A stretch of DNA of 15,810 nucleotides. It comes from Candidatus Nitrosotenuis sp. (lineage in GTDB: Archaea; Thermoproteota; Nitrososphaeria; Nitrososphaerales; Nitrosopumilaceae). The stretch spans positions 1 through 15,810 of the forward strand of contig JAHEXS010000013.1 in assembly GCA_023252015.1 (NCBI GenBank), given 5' to 3'. The position numbers and the translations under genes are program-made. The notes beneath the pieces were generated by a model. That model did no database searches. It was not told where the DNA came from and was given only the letters and a program-made list of their open reading frames with translations. Positions 1-5,641 of this stretch are shown piece by piece (within the stretch, counting starts at the first letter, position 1; every line of letters starts with the position of its first letter).

Positions 1-187
1 CCGACTTTGGAAATGAGACAATATCATGAAGAAGTGCAGATGTTAAAACCAAGCGAAGATTTACGTTTTCATGTTTTACAATTTTCCTTACATTTTTGTA
101 AACTCGTATTATGTGCTCAAAGTCATGTGCCGAATCATTTTGGATTCGATTTTGCACTTCGATTTCTAGTCTTTTTAGATCGTTCAT
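1..187 (-). CDS. HD-domain protein (metal-dependent phosphohydrolase family), N-terminal part only
   Basis: The first 62 codons of a gene that runs off the left edge of the window. It starts with ATG at 187 and stays open to base 1. Two motifs typical of the HD superfamily are visible: HDFEH at residues 21-25 (first metal-ligand His region, in the usual H..EH setting) and LLHDI at residues 52-56, which holds the eponymous His54-Asp55 pair. The spacing fits small stand-alone HD phosphohydrolases that act on nucleotides or other phosphate esters. The substrate cannot be told from this fragment. The start codon lies one base after the stop codon of the upstream membrane-protein gene, so the two are almost certainly co-transcribed and translationally coupled. 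No frame disruption is seen. The C-terminal half, with any further metal ligands, is outside the window. Confidence 0.8.
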   Translation of the reverse strand, partial: MNDLKRLEIEVQNRIQNDSAHDFEHIIRVYKNVRKIVKHENVNLRLVLTSALLHDIVSFPKS

Positions 188-188
188 T

Positions 189-809
189 TTATAACTTCCA
201 AAATTTTGGCTTTACGAATTGTACTTTTCTTTGTGTTATTAACATATTCCAGTTTACGCATGCAAAAAAGACAAGCATTACGACACTCAACACATCGACA
301 AATAGTATTCCCAAGAGCTGGTCCTCAAAGAGTTTTGCAAATGGGATCAGGATAACTTTGCTAACGGATATCATAACATAGTAAGATATGGCACGTCCAA
401 GCCAAAACCCAAGGTAAATTTGTACACTTTTCGCCTTCATCAGCCCATAGCTGATAAACAACATGTTGCTTGGAAGAGGAGTTGCCCCAAACAGAAATGA
501 GGCAAAAAAATATCCGAGTCTTTTTGACTTTAGATAATTTGTAATGCCGTCAAAGCTTGACTTTCTTTCTTCGCTAATGAATTTTCTAAAAAACCCACTC
601 GTATAGAGTAAAACAAATCTTCCAGCTGTTGCACCAGTTGCACCAATTACTGCAAGAAAGACAGGACTTAGGGACTCATCCAGAGCATAGAATGATGCCA
701 AAATAAGCCATGTTGGTGGCATCAAAATAGGTGCAGTGTTGACCAAAACGAGAAGAAGAAAGATTCCAAAATACGAGAATTGATTGAAAATTGAAAAGAT
801 GTCTATCAT
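189..809 (-). CDS. DedA/VTT-like integral membrane protein
   Basis: A 206-residue very hydrophobic protein with about five or six membrane segments (roughly residues 12-42, 48-70, 98-123, 130-155 and 165-188). A central stretch around residues 106-123 (FLFGATPLPSN followed by the G of SYGL) resembles the conserved P..P...G region of the VTT (SNARE-associated, DedA/TMEM41/VMP1) family, whose members are linked to lipid scrambling or flippase activity. The family assignment comes from length, topology and this motif only, so an unrelated polytopic protein is possible. It begins with ATG at 809, with a TATA-like box about 27 bases upstream, which suggests a leaderless transcript. It is followed one base later by the HD-domain gene, forming a two-gene operon that continues out of the window. 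Confidence 0.6.
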   Translation of the reverse strand: MIDIFSIFNQFSYFGIFLLLVLVNTAPILMPPTWLILASFYALDESLSPVFLAVIGATGATAGRFVLLYTSGFFRKFISEERKSSFDGITNYLKSKRLGYFFASFLFGATPLPSNMLFISYGLMKAKSVQIYLGFWLGRAISYYVMISVSKVILIPFAKLFEDQLLGILFVDVLSVVMLVFFACVNWNMLITQRKVQFVKPKFWKL

Positions 810-831
810 GATGTGAATTTTTGTGTCTCAA

Positions 832-840
832 CTAAATTAG
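832..840 (-). promoter_or_regulatory. TATA-like box for the DedA-like gene
   Basis: On the minus strand the sequence reads CTAATTTAG, centred about 27 bases before the ATG at 809. This is the spacing expected if transcription starts at or next to the start codon. Inference from spacing and AT content only. Confidence 0.4.
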
Positions 841-938
841 TTTACAAGTAGGAATATACCACAATACGTCTATAATTGTGTAATTTTCAGTGTTTTTAAT
901 CTCATTATACAAAATACTAGACGAAAGGTCCAATATCC

Positions 939-946
939 TTAAATTT
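939..946 (+). promoter_or_regulatory. TATA-like box for the C2H2 zinc-finger gene
   Basis: TTAAATTT is centred about 26 bases before the ATG at 968, consistent with a leaderless mRNA. It supports starting the gene at 968 rather than at the upstream in-frame GTG at 890. Confidence 0.4.
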
Positions 947-967
947 TATGAGCCCTATATTATACCC

Positions 968-1090
968 ATGAGTGCCAAGATGTGGAAATGTTATCGATGC
1001 AACTTGACATTCAAAGAAGAATCCTCGGCGGATTTGCACAAGAATCTATCAACCCATAATGTATCTTCTGTAGATACAATTGAAGTTTAA
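968..1090 (+). CDS. Small C2H2 zinc-finger protein (40 aa)
   Basis: A 40-residue protein built almost entirely of one classical C2H2 finger. Counting from the ATG at 968, the pattern is Cys8-x2-Cys11-x12-His24-x5-His30, with the usual aromatic two residues before the second half of the finger (Phe15) and Leu23 before the first His. Such mini-proteins are common in thaumarchaeal genomes and are thought to bind DNA, RNA or protein partners; no target can be named here. The reading frame is open further upstream to a GTG at 890. The TATA-like box at 939-946 lies 26 bases before the ATG at 968, which argues for the short form. Met5 (ATG at 980) is a further possible start. A T-rich stretch follows the stop codon. 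Confidence 0.7.
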   Translation: MSAKMWKCYRCNLTFKEESSADLHKNLSTHNVSSVDTIEV

Positions 1091-1100
1091 AAAAAATTAG

Positions 1101-1112
1101 TTTTTGATTTTT
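1101..1112 (+). terminator. T-rich terminator after the zinc-finger gene
   Basis: Two runs of five T separated by GA begin about 10 bases after the TAA stop. Oligo-T runs in the RNA-like strand are the usual archaeal termination signal; no stem-loop is evident. Confidence 0.45.
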
Positions 1113-1133
1113 CCTAGGATAAGGTAATTTTAT

Positions 1134-1140
1134 AAAAAAA
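1134..1140 (-). terminator. Oligo-T terminator of tRNA-Leu
   Basis: Seven consecutive T on the minus strand begin four bases after the last base of the tRNA (A73 at 1145). This is a textbook position for termination of an archaeal tRNA transcript. Confidence 0.65.
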
Positions 1141-1144
1141 GATG

Positions 1145-1243
1145 TGCAGAGGGTGGGATTTGAACCCACGAACCCCTAAAGGAAGGGATTTCTTATTTTT
1201 GATCTTGAGTCCCTCTCGGTTGGCCGGGCTTCGATACCTCTGC
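1145..1243 (-). tRNA. tRNA-Leu (anticodon CAA), probably intron-containing
   Basis: Read on the minus strand it folds as a class II tRNA. A seven-base-pair acceptor stem pairs GCAGAGG with CCTCTGC. The D-stem pairs TCG with CGA, the anticodon stem pairs AGGGA with TCCCT, and the T-arm is GTGGG-TTCAAAT-CCCAC. There is a long variable arm and a discriminator A at 1145. The anticodon CAA occupies 1205-1207, in the loop context CT-CAA-G. The anticodon loop closes only if about 14 bases after position 37 are removed, giving a mature length near 85 nt, normal for Leu. CCA is not encoded (the next bases read CAT), so the CCA-adding enzyme must supply it. A TATA box lies about 25 bases upstream and a T7 run just downstream, so it is an independent transcription unit between two plus-strand genes. 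Confidence 0.93.
1190..1203 (-). other. Putative tRNA intron (position 37/38)
   Basis: An AT-rich 14-base insert lies between G37 (complement of 1204) and A38 (complement of 1189) of tRNA-Leu. This is the canonical archaeal intron site, normally cut by the splicing endonuclease at a bulge-helix-bulge. The boundaries are inferred from restoring a seven-base anticodon loop; the bulge-helix-bulge itself was not confirmed and looks relaxed at best. Confidence 0.7.
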
Positions 1244-1264
1244 AAATGCATTTTTCAAATCTGA

Positions 1265-1272
1265 GTATATAA
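1265..1272 (-). promoter_or_regulatory. TATA box of tRNA-Leu
   Basis: TTATATAC on the minus strand is centred about 25 bases before the first base of the tRNA at 1243. It is a near-ideal archaeal box A at the correct distance. Confidence 0.65.
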
Positions 1273-1356
1273 CTGATATAGTGATAAAACGTACAAATTT
1301 TTCACCACCGGTGTAGAATTTATAGAATTTTTGGTCTATTTTCAAGAAACTAAAAA

Positions 1357-1365
1357 GCTTATTAC
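1357..1365 (+). promoter_or_regulatory. TATA-like box for the OB-fold gene
   Basis: GCTTATTAC is centred about 27 bases before the GTG start at 1388, fitting leaderless transcription from the start codon. An 8-bp palindrome CACCGGTG sits further upstream at 1306-1313. Confidence 0.4.
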
Positions 1366-1387
1366 TGGTTTATTTCAGATTTGATTT

Positions 1388-1684
1388 GTGGTAACAACAG
1401 CAGAAGCAAAAAACATGAGAAACAAAATCGACATAGAAGGAACTGTCGAAAGAATGGAAGAGCCACGAACAGTTAATCTCAAAATGGGCGGAACTACAGA
1501 GGTCTGCAATGCATTTTTAGTTGACTCGGCAGGAGAAATCAAGATCACTCTTTGGGGAGATGAGATCACCAAGGTAAAGAACGGCTCCAAGATCCTAATC
1601 AAAAATGGATACACAAACACATTCAAAAATGAAGTTTCTCTTGGAAAAGGAAAATACGGCGAACTAATAATCAAAGAATATTAG
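1388..1684 (+). CDS. Single-OB-fold ssDNA-binding protein (SSB/RPA-like)
   Basis: This 98-residue protein is essentially one OB fold. Its central part (EVCNAFLVDSAGEIKITLWG at residues 38-57, then KNGYTNTFKNEV at 72-83) closely resembles the OB domain of the Sulfolobus solfataricus SSB as I recall it. Trp56, Tyr75 and Phe79 fall at the positions of its DNA-stacking aromatics W56, W75 and F79. It should bind single-stranded DNA or RNA in replication, repair or transcription. Unlike the Sulfolobus protein it lacks the disordered Gly/Arg-rich C-terminal tail that recruits partners. The start is GTG at 1388, supported by a TATA-like element 27 bases upstream; Met10 (ATG at 1415) is an alternative. 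Its stop codon overlaps the stop of the convergent membrane-protein gene by four bases. Confidence 0.8.
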   Translation: MVTTAEAKNMRNKIDIEGTVERMEEPRTVNLKMGGTTEVCNAFLVDSAGEIKITLWGDEITKVKNGSKILIKNGYTNTFKNEVSLGKGKYGELIIKEY

Positions 1685-2283
1685 ACAAAATTAGAAGAAC
1701 GGTTTTTTCTATAATCAACTATAATTATTATTATTCCGACCATAGTTGTTACAATTCCAGCAATGAAAAAAGTTCCAGAGGCAGCAAGTGGAAGGAGAAA
1801 TTTGCCAAACTGGGAGTTTGGATTTATTACGGATTTAGAATCATCTGGATTTTTTGTAAACATCATCACTATTGTGACTGGCTTGTCACCCTTGTTTTCT
1901 ACATTAAAATTGTAAACATCAGGTTTTGTTATATCCAGCGTTTCAAAAAACACTGGTTGATTTGATTTGAATTTACCAAAATCATCACCATAAATGTTTG
2001 AAATAGAGATCGAAATATCACCACCCATTTGTGGGTCCATCACTTGAATTCCCCACAGGAGTGTTTTTGTCCCATCAGACGCATCAAATGAAAAGAACGT
2101 GGTTTCTCCAGGCTGGATTTGTGTTTTGTCAGATACTTGATCAAATACATCTTTTAACACGTCTGGAAGCAAAAACTCACCATCAGACATGCCAGAGCTT
2201 TGCAGTACTGAAATTGCAATGGAAAACGAAATAATGAGCATTGCGACGCCAGCAAGCGAAACTATCATCCCTCTTTTCTTCAT
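1681..2283 (-). CDS. Uncharacterised two-anchor membrane protein with extracytoplasmic domain
   Basis: A 200-residue protein starting with ATG at 2283 (MKKRGMIVSL). The frame stays open two codons further to a TTG at 2289, but a TATA box about 28 bases before 2283 favours the ATG. The N-terminus has a positively charged start followed by a hydrophobic helix (about residues 7-28), which may be a signal anchor. A soluble domain of about 130 residues follows (roughly 30-160), rich in Asp, Thr and beta-type sequence. A second helix at about 162-190 precedes a basic tail (DYRKNRSSN), predicting both termini inside and the domain outside the membrane. I do not recognise the family; the middle could be a small beta-sandwich such as is common in thaumarchaeal surface proteins. 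Its stop overlaps the convergent SSB-like gene by four bases. Confidence 0.75.
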   Translation of the reverse strand: MKKRGMIVSLAGVAMLIISFSIAISVLQSSGMSDGEFLLPDVLKDVFDQVSDKTQIQPGETTFFSFDASDGTKTLLWGIQVMDPQMGGDISISISNIYGDDFGKFKSNQPVFFETLDITKPDVYNFNVENKGDKPVTIVMMFTKNPDDSKSVINPNSQFGKFLLPLAASGTFFIAGIVTTMVGIIIIIVDYRKNRSSNFV

Positions 2284-2307
2284 GTACAATTCTAAATCAA
2301 ATCACTG

Positions 2308-2315
2308 TTTTATAA
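2308..2315 (-). promoter_or_regulatory. TATA box for the two-anchor membrane protein gene
   Basis: TTATAAAA on the minus strand is centred about 28 bases before the ATG at 2283. It indicates that this gene has its own promoter even though a same-strand gene ends only 61 bases before its start. Confidence 0.5.
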
Positions 2316-2344
2316 TACATACATAGAAAAGTCAGATAATAGAA

Positions 2345-3202
2345 TTAACGTCTTGATTTTTTCTTTGTGGCTTTTTTGGTTGTAGTTTTCTTTTTTGGAG
2401 TTTTTTTCTTTGCCACCCTCATTTTTGCAGAGGCTTTCTTTTTAGCTGCTGCCTTTTTAGCTGCTGCCTTTTTAGCTGCTGCCTTTTTAGCTGCTGCCTT
2501 TTTAGCTGCTGCCTTTTTAGCTGCTGCCTTTTTAGCTGCTGCCTTTTTAGCTGCTATTCTTCTTTTTCTTGCAATCTGTTCTTCTAGCTTTTTGGACACC
2601 ACATCCAAGATTTTACTGACATTTTGCTCTTTTTTGACTGCAATATCCACATGTTTTCTGAGTCTCTCAGAGTCGATCTTACTTGTTTTTATTTGGTTTA
2701 GTAATACTGGCTTTAATTTTGTCTGTTTTTGGATTTGATTGGAAGTTTGAGATTTTGATTTTTTGAAGCCTTCAATTACCTTGATTAGTTTTTCCGCTGC
2801 TTCTTGTCTTTGTTTTGTTTCCTCTTCTAATTCCTGAATTTTCTGGATAATTTGAGCAAGCCTTTCTGCAGCTATTTGTTTTGCACCGTCGGTTTCAGCA
2901 TTCTGTAGATCTGTTTCGGCCTGATCTTTTGCGGTAATTTCTTGAGTTAGGCGTTCCTGCGCTGCAGAGGCAAGCCTCTCAAGACTTTCCTTTCTTGCCT
3001 GAACATGGTTAAATTCGGCATTAATTTCGCCTAGTTTGCCCTTAGAATACTCTAACCTACGTTCGACAGATAATAGTCCAGATGACGATCGTCGACTCAG
3101 TGAAACTGCTTCTTTTAGCATTTTTTCTTGTAGTCTTCGCTGTTTTGCGGCATCTAATTTTTCCTGTTTTAGCTTTTGCGCTAATTTAGATAATGAAGCC
3201 AA
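2345..3202 (-). CDS. Coiled-coil protein with histone H1-like Lys/Ala repeat tail
   Basis: A 285-residue protein in two parts. Residues about 1-215 are charged and helical, rich in Glu, Gln, Lys and Leu with heptad-like spacing, so a long coiled coil is likely. Residues about 216-255 are eight tandem AAKKA/AAAKK pentapeptides. They are followed by a Lys/Thr/Arg-rich end (residues 256-285) containing TPKKKTTTKK. The tail resembles the DNA-binding tails of eukaryotic histone H1 and of bacterial Hc1- or HupB-like proteins, so a nucleoid-binding or nucleic-acid-bridging role is a reasonable inference; the coiled coil would give oligomerisation. No known domain was recognised. The start is TTG at 3202 (MASLSKLAQK); the ATG slightly upstream is out of frame, and the next in-frame Met is residue 28. 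A divergent gene starts at 3343 across a 140-base promoter region. Confidence 0.75.
   Translation of the reverse strand: MASLSKLAQKLKQEKLDAAKQRRLQEKMLKEAVSLSRRSSSGLLSVERRLEYSKGKLGEINAEFNHVQARKESLERLASAAQERLTQEITAKDQAETDLQNAETDGAKQIAAERLAQIIQKIQELEEETKQRQEAAEKLIKVIEGFKKSKSQTSNQIQKQTKLKPVLLNQIKTSKIDSERLRKHVDIAVKKEQNVSKILDVVSKKLEEQIARKRRIAAKKAAAKKAAAKKAAAKKAAAKKAAAKKAAAKKAAAKKKASAKMRVAKKKTPKKKTTTKKATKKKSRR
2438..2555 (-). repeat. 15-bp tandem repeat, about 7.9 perfect copies, coding for AAAKK
   Basis: On the coding strand the unit is GCAGCAGCTAAAAAG (Ala-Ala-Ala-Lys-Lys). All copies are identical at the nucleotide level, including synonymous positions. The array lies inside the coiled-coil gene and keeps frame. 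Perfect identity argues for recent expansion or homogenisation by slippage or recombination rather than an old, drifting array. Confidence 0.95.
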
Positions 3203-3311
3203 TGAGACTAAACATATTTGATTATCGATAAGGTATTACTATAATCAGTATTTGACTTGTAAGTTAAGAATTTTAACACTCGATCAATGTTCTTTAGTGT
3301 TTTTCCAGATG

Positions 3312-3320
3312 AATTAATTA
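3312..3320 (+). promoter_or_regulatory. TATA-like box for the gene at 3343
   Basis: AATTAATTA is centred about 27 bases before the ATG at 3343, in the divergent intergenic region. Spacing fits a leaderless transcript. Confidence 0.45.
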
Positions 3321-3342
3321 ATTTGTACTTGTTTTTGATTTT

Positions 3343-3654
3343 ATGGAGTTCCATCCATCACAAATACCAATTGTAAAAACATTTACCGCAAAAGATGAAA
3401 AGGATGCATCCAATTTTGCATCCGAGATGGTAAGACTTGGTTTTGAAAATCAGAAAGGCGGATACAAAGTATTGATGCCAAAACAAAAAGATTTGGCAAA
3501 AAGAATAGGATTCATTGTAACTACTGAGATCAACGTCATGCTAAGGCAGACAAAACAAGAGAGAAATCTAAGATATTGGACATATCACCATGATGCAGAA
3601 AACTATGCGATCGTTTTGATCAGTCCCAAAGTCTTTGACGATCTAAACTTGTGA
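3343..3654 (+). CDS. Small conserved-looking protein of unknown function (103 aa)
   Basis: A 103-residue soluble protein, ATG start, with a TATA-like element at the expected distance and a normal coding composition. It has no signal peptide, membrane segment or cysteine. The sequence alternates predicted helix and strand: a helical DEKDASNFASEMVRLGF segment at residues 18-34, a basic middle (KVLMPKQKDLAKR, residues 42-54), a strand-like IGFIVTTEINVML, then an aromatic stretch RYWTYHHDAENYAIVLIS near the C-terminus. This pattern suggests a small alpha/beta fold, but I do not recognise the family and assign no function. Its last 12 bases overlap the end of the convergent PAP2 phosphatase gene, so the two transcripts share antisense 3' ends. 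Confidence 0.7.
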   Translation: MEFHPSQIPIVKTFTAKDEKDASNFASEMVRLGFENQKGGYKVLMPKQKDLAKRIGFIVTTEINVMLRQTKQERNLRYWTYHHDAENYAIVLISPKVFDDLNL

Positions 3655-4302
3655 TTTTGTGAAAAACTCGTTGAGTTTTACTTTTTTGCTTACCAGGTTT
3701 GCAATTAGGATTCCAAAAACGGTTCCACCAAAAATATCCATAGGATAGTGCTCTAGAACGTAGACTCGGCTAATTGATTCCAAGACAGGAAATAGCCAGA
3801 TGAGATATCGCCCTCTTGGAAATCTTTCTGATAAGGCATAGCCAATAACAAAGGCCACAATTGCGGCACGTGTTGCATGCCCTGATGGGAATGAGCCGTT
3901 TGTGCCAATAACAAAGGTATCTTGACCTATCGCATATGGGAATTTTGAGCCTAAAAATTCCAAGTCTGGACGCGGACTATCTATCACATATCCTTTAAAG
4001 TATCCAGATGCAAGGGTTCCAATCACTATACACAACAACAGAGTAATTCCTATTCTTCGTGTCTTTCGTATTATGGCAAGTATGATGCTCAGGAGTAGAA
4101 TAGATATGACATTGCCCACTTCGGTAACACCCCACATGAAGAGATCCACGGGAGTGTTTCCTGCGATTGACTGAAAATACAGTATGATTGACCTATCAAA
4201 GCCAGAGGTAATTTTTTGATGTACTAAAACAGACATCATGATAAAGGCCAGCACCAACAGAAGAAACGGCCTTGATCTAACATCAAACAACCAATTTTGC
4301 AA
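3643..4302 (-). CDS. PAP2-family membrane phosphatase
   Basis: A 219-residue membrane protein with about five or six hydrophobic segments and the three signature motifs of the PAP2 acid phosphatase superfamily. The first is Lys103 followed by Arg111-Pro112; the second is PSGH at residues 139-142, with His142 the proton donor; the third is SRVYVLEHYPMD at 178-189, with His185 the nucleophile and Asp189 its partner. These enzymes dephosphorylate lipid phosphates, polyprenyl diphosphates or similar substrates at the membrane surface; in an archaeon a polyprenyl or isoprenoid lipid phosphate is the likely type. The first motif is one residue longer than the usual K-x6-RP. The start is TTG at 4302, with a TATA-like stretch at 4326-4336. 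The gene overlaps the convergent 103-aa gene by 12 bases and diverges from phosphoglycerate kinase. Confidence 0.88.
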   Translation of the reverse strand: MQNWLFDVRSRPFLLLVLAFIMMSVLVHQKITSGFDRSIILYFQSIAGNTPVDLFMWGVTEVGNVISILLLSIILAIIRKTRRIGITLLLCIVIGTLASGYFKGYVIDSPRPDLEFLGSKFPYAIGQDTFVIGTNGSFPSGHATRAAIVAFVIGYALSERFPRGRYLIWLFPVLESISRVYVLEHYPMDIFGGTVFGILIANLVSKKVKLNEFFTKSQV

Positions 4303-4325
4303 TTATAGTGCACCCAGACACGACA

Positions 4326-4336
4326 TTTTTAATTTA
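4326..4336 (-). promoter_or_regulatory. TATA-like box for the PAP2 phosphatase gene
   Basis: TAAATTAAAAA on the minus strand is centred about 29 bases before the TTG start at 4302. It shares the 130-base divergent region with the phosphoglycerate kinase promoter. Confidence 0.45.
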
Positions 4337-4401
4337 TCTCAAGATGGGTAAACAGCACATACTGTAAAATGTTTTGCAGGAATGATTCTGATCGGCTGAA
4401 A

Positions 4402-4410
4402 GATTTTAAG
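4402..4410 (+). promoter_or_regulatory. TATA-like box for phosphoglycerate kinase
   Basis: GATTTTAAG is centred 27 bases before the GTG at 4433. It supports that GTG as both transcription and translation start. The overlapping ATG at 4431 is followed at once by TGA and cannot be used. Confidence 0.45.
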
Positions 4411-4432
4411 TTGGCAAAAAAAGATAACGGAT

Positions 4433-5641
4433 GTGAAGATTCTAACCCTTGATGATTTCGACTTGAGGGGGAAGACTGTTCTTTTGCGCGTTGACATGAA
4501 TTGTCCAATTGATCCTGTGACGGATGAGATTTCTGGAGCCAAAAGAATCGAAGAGGCAATTGAAACCATCAAGGCCCTAAGTAATGCCAAAGTGGTTGTG
4601 GTATCACATCAGGGCAGAGTTGGAAACAAGGACTACATCGGAATGGAGCAACATGCAAAAATTTTGGAAAAATTACTTGGTAAAAAAATCATTTATGTTC
4701 AAGATGTGATTGGCTCATTGGCACAATCTGAAATAAAAAAAATGAAAGACAGTGACATCATGTTATTGGATAATCTAAGATTTTGTGCAGAAGAAAATTA
4801 CGAGTTTTCTCCAGAAGATGCATCAAGCACAGTAATGGTGAAACGATTAGGCAAGCTGTTTGATTTGTGCGTTCTTGATTCATTTCCAAGTGCACATAGG
4901 GCACATCCATCACTGGTGGGGTTTTCACACATAATACCAGCATGTGCTGGAAAAATTGTAGAGCGAGAAGTACGAAAGTTAGACGAAATACTTACGGTTG
5001 CAAAGGCACCTCACGTAATTGTACTCGGAGGCTCCAAAATCACAGATAGACTTGAAGCAATCAAGATGCTCATAAAAAGAGGCAGAGCAGACCAGATTCT
5101 TCTTACGGGTTTGATTGGCAATGTTTTCATGCGTGCACAGGCAAGAATCAAGTACTCACTTGGAATCAAGGGAGAAGAAGAGGCAGTTGCAAAGGCACAC
5201 GCGTTGATGGGAGAATATCCAGATGTCTTCTTTACACCAGTTGATGTGGCAATAAACAAAGACGGTGAAAGACTGGAGCTTGACGTTAGGGAGTTAAACA
5301 GGGGGGATCAAATTTACGACTTGGGACCAAAAACAATTGAACATTATTCCAAAATCATATCAAGTGCTGGTACTGTTTTCATCAGTGGGCCTGCAGGATT
5401 TTTTGAAAATGAAAAATTCAGCTACGGTACAAAATCACTCTTAGAAGCAGTTGCAAATTCGATGGCAACAACCATAGTTAGTGGTGGACATCTCACATCA
5501 GCACTTAAAAGATATGGGCTGACAGAAAAAATAACACATATCAGTACGGCGGGGGGAGCGCTCGTGTTATATCTGACTGGAGAGAAGCTCCCAATGCTCC
5601 AATCATTAGAAAGTGCCGCTCAGAGATACAAATCTAAATAG
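4433..5641 (+). CDS. pgk: Phosphoglycerate kinase (archaeal type)
   Basis: A 402-residue full-length phosphoglycerate kinase, interconverting 3-phosphoglycerate plus ATP with 1,3-bisphosphoglycerate plus ADP in the cytoplasm. In an autotrophic thaumarchaeon it probably works mainly in the gluconeogenic direction. Substrate-side motifs are RVDMN (residues 19-23, usual RVDFN), SHQGR (58-62), DNLRF (113-117) and AHRAH (154-158). Nucleotide-side motifs are LGGSK (198-202, Lys202), SGPAGFFE (318-325), GGH (351-353) and STAGGA (371-376). The usual GGGDS element reads SGGHLTS, with His in place of the Asp; I recall a similar form in other archaeal enzymes. The start is GTG at 4433, set by the TATA-like box and the absence of an alternative. 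Its last eight bases overlap the end of the convergent gene that closes the suf cluster. Confidence 0.96.
   Translation: MKILTLDDFDLRGKTVLLRVDMNCPIDPVTDEISGAKRIEEAIETIKALSNAKVVVVSHQGRVGNKDYIGMEQHAKILEKLLGKKIIYVQDVIGSLAQSEIKKMKDSDIMLLDNLRFCAEENYEFSPEDASSTVMVKRLGKLFDLCVLDSFPSAHRAHPSLVGFSHIIPACAGKIVEREVRKLDEILTVAKAPHVIVLGGSKITDRLEAIKMLIKRGRADQILLTGLIGNVFMRAQARIKYSLGIKGEEEAVAKAHALMGEYPDVFFTPVDVAINKDGERLELDVRELNRGDQIYDLGPKTIEHYSKIISSAGTVFISGPAGFFENEKFSYGTKSLLEAVANSMATTIVSGGHLTSALKRYGLTEKITHISTAGGALVLYLTGEKLPMLQSLESAAQRYKSK

Noticed and set aside
7..381. Plus-strand open frame of 124 codons at the left end
   Set aside because: It lies antisense to the HD-domain and DedA-like genes, both of which have recognisable motifs; its protein is low-complexity Phe/Leu/Cys-rich as expected of a shadow.
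2438..2555. Tandem direct repeats as a possible CRISPR array
   Set aside because: Units are 15 bp, directly adjacent with no spacers, and in frame within a coding sequence.
2367..2738. Plus-strand frame coding for repeated FLAAA
   Set aside because: It is the antisense of the AAAKK repeat; the opposite frame gives a sensible basic tail and coiled coil, so this is not a membrane protein gene.
4303..4432. C/D-box-like words (ATGATTCTGA, CTGA) between PAP2 and pgk as a guide RNA
   Set aside because: The C box does not match RTGATGA and the spacing is wrong; the region is better explained by two divergent promoters.
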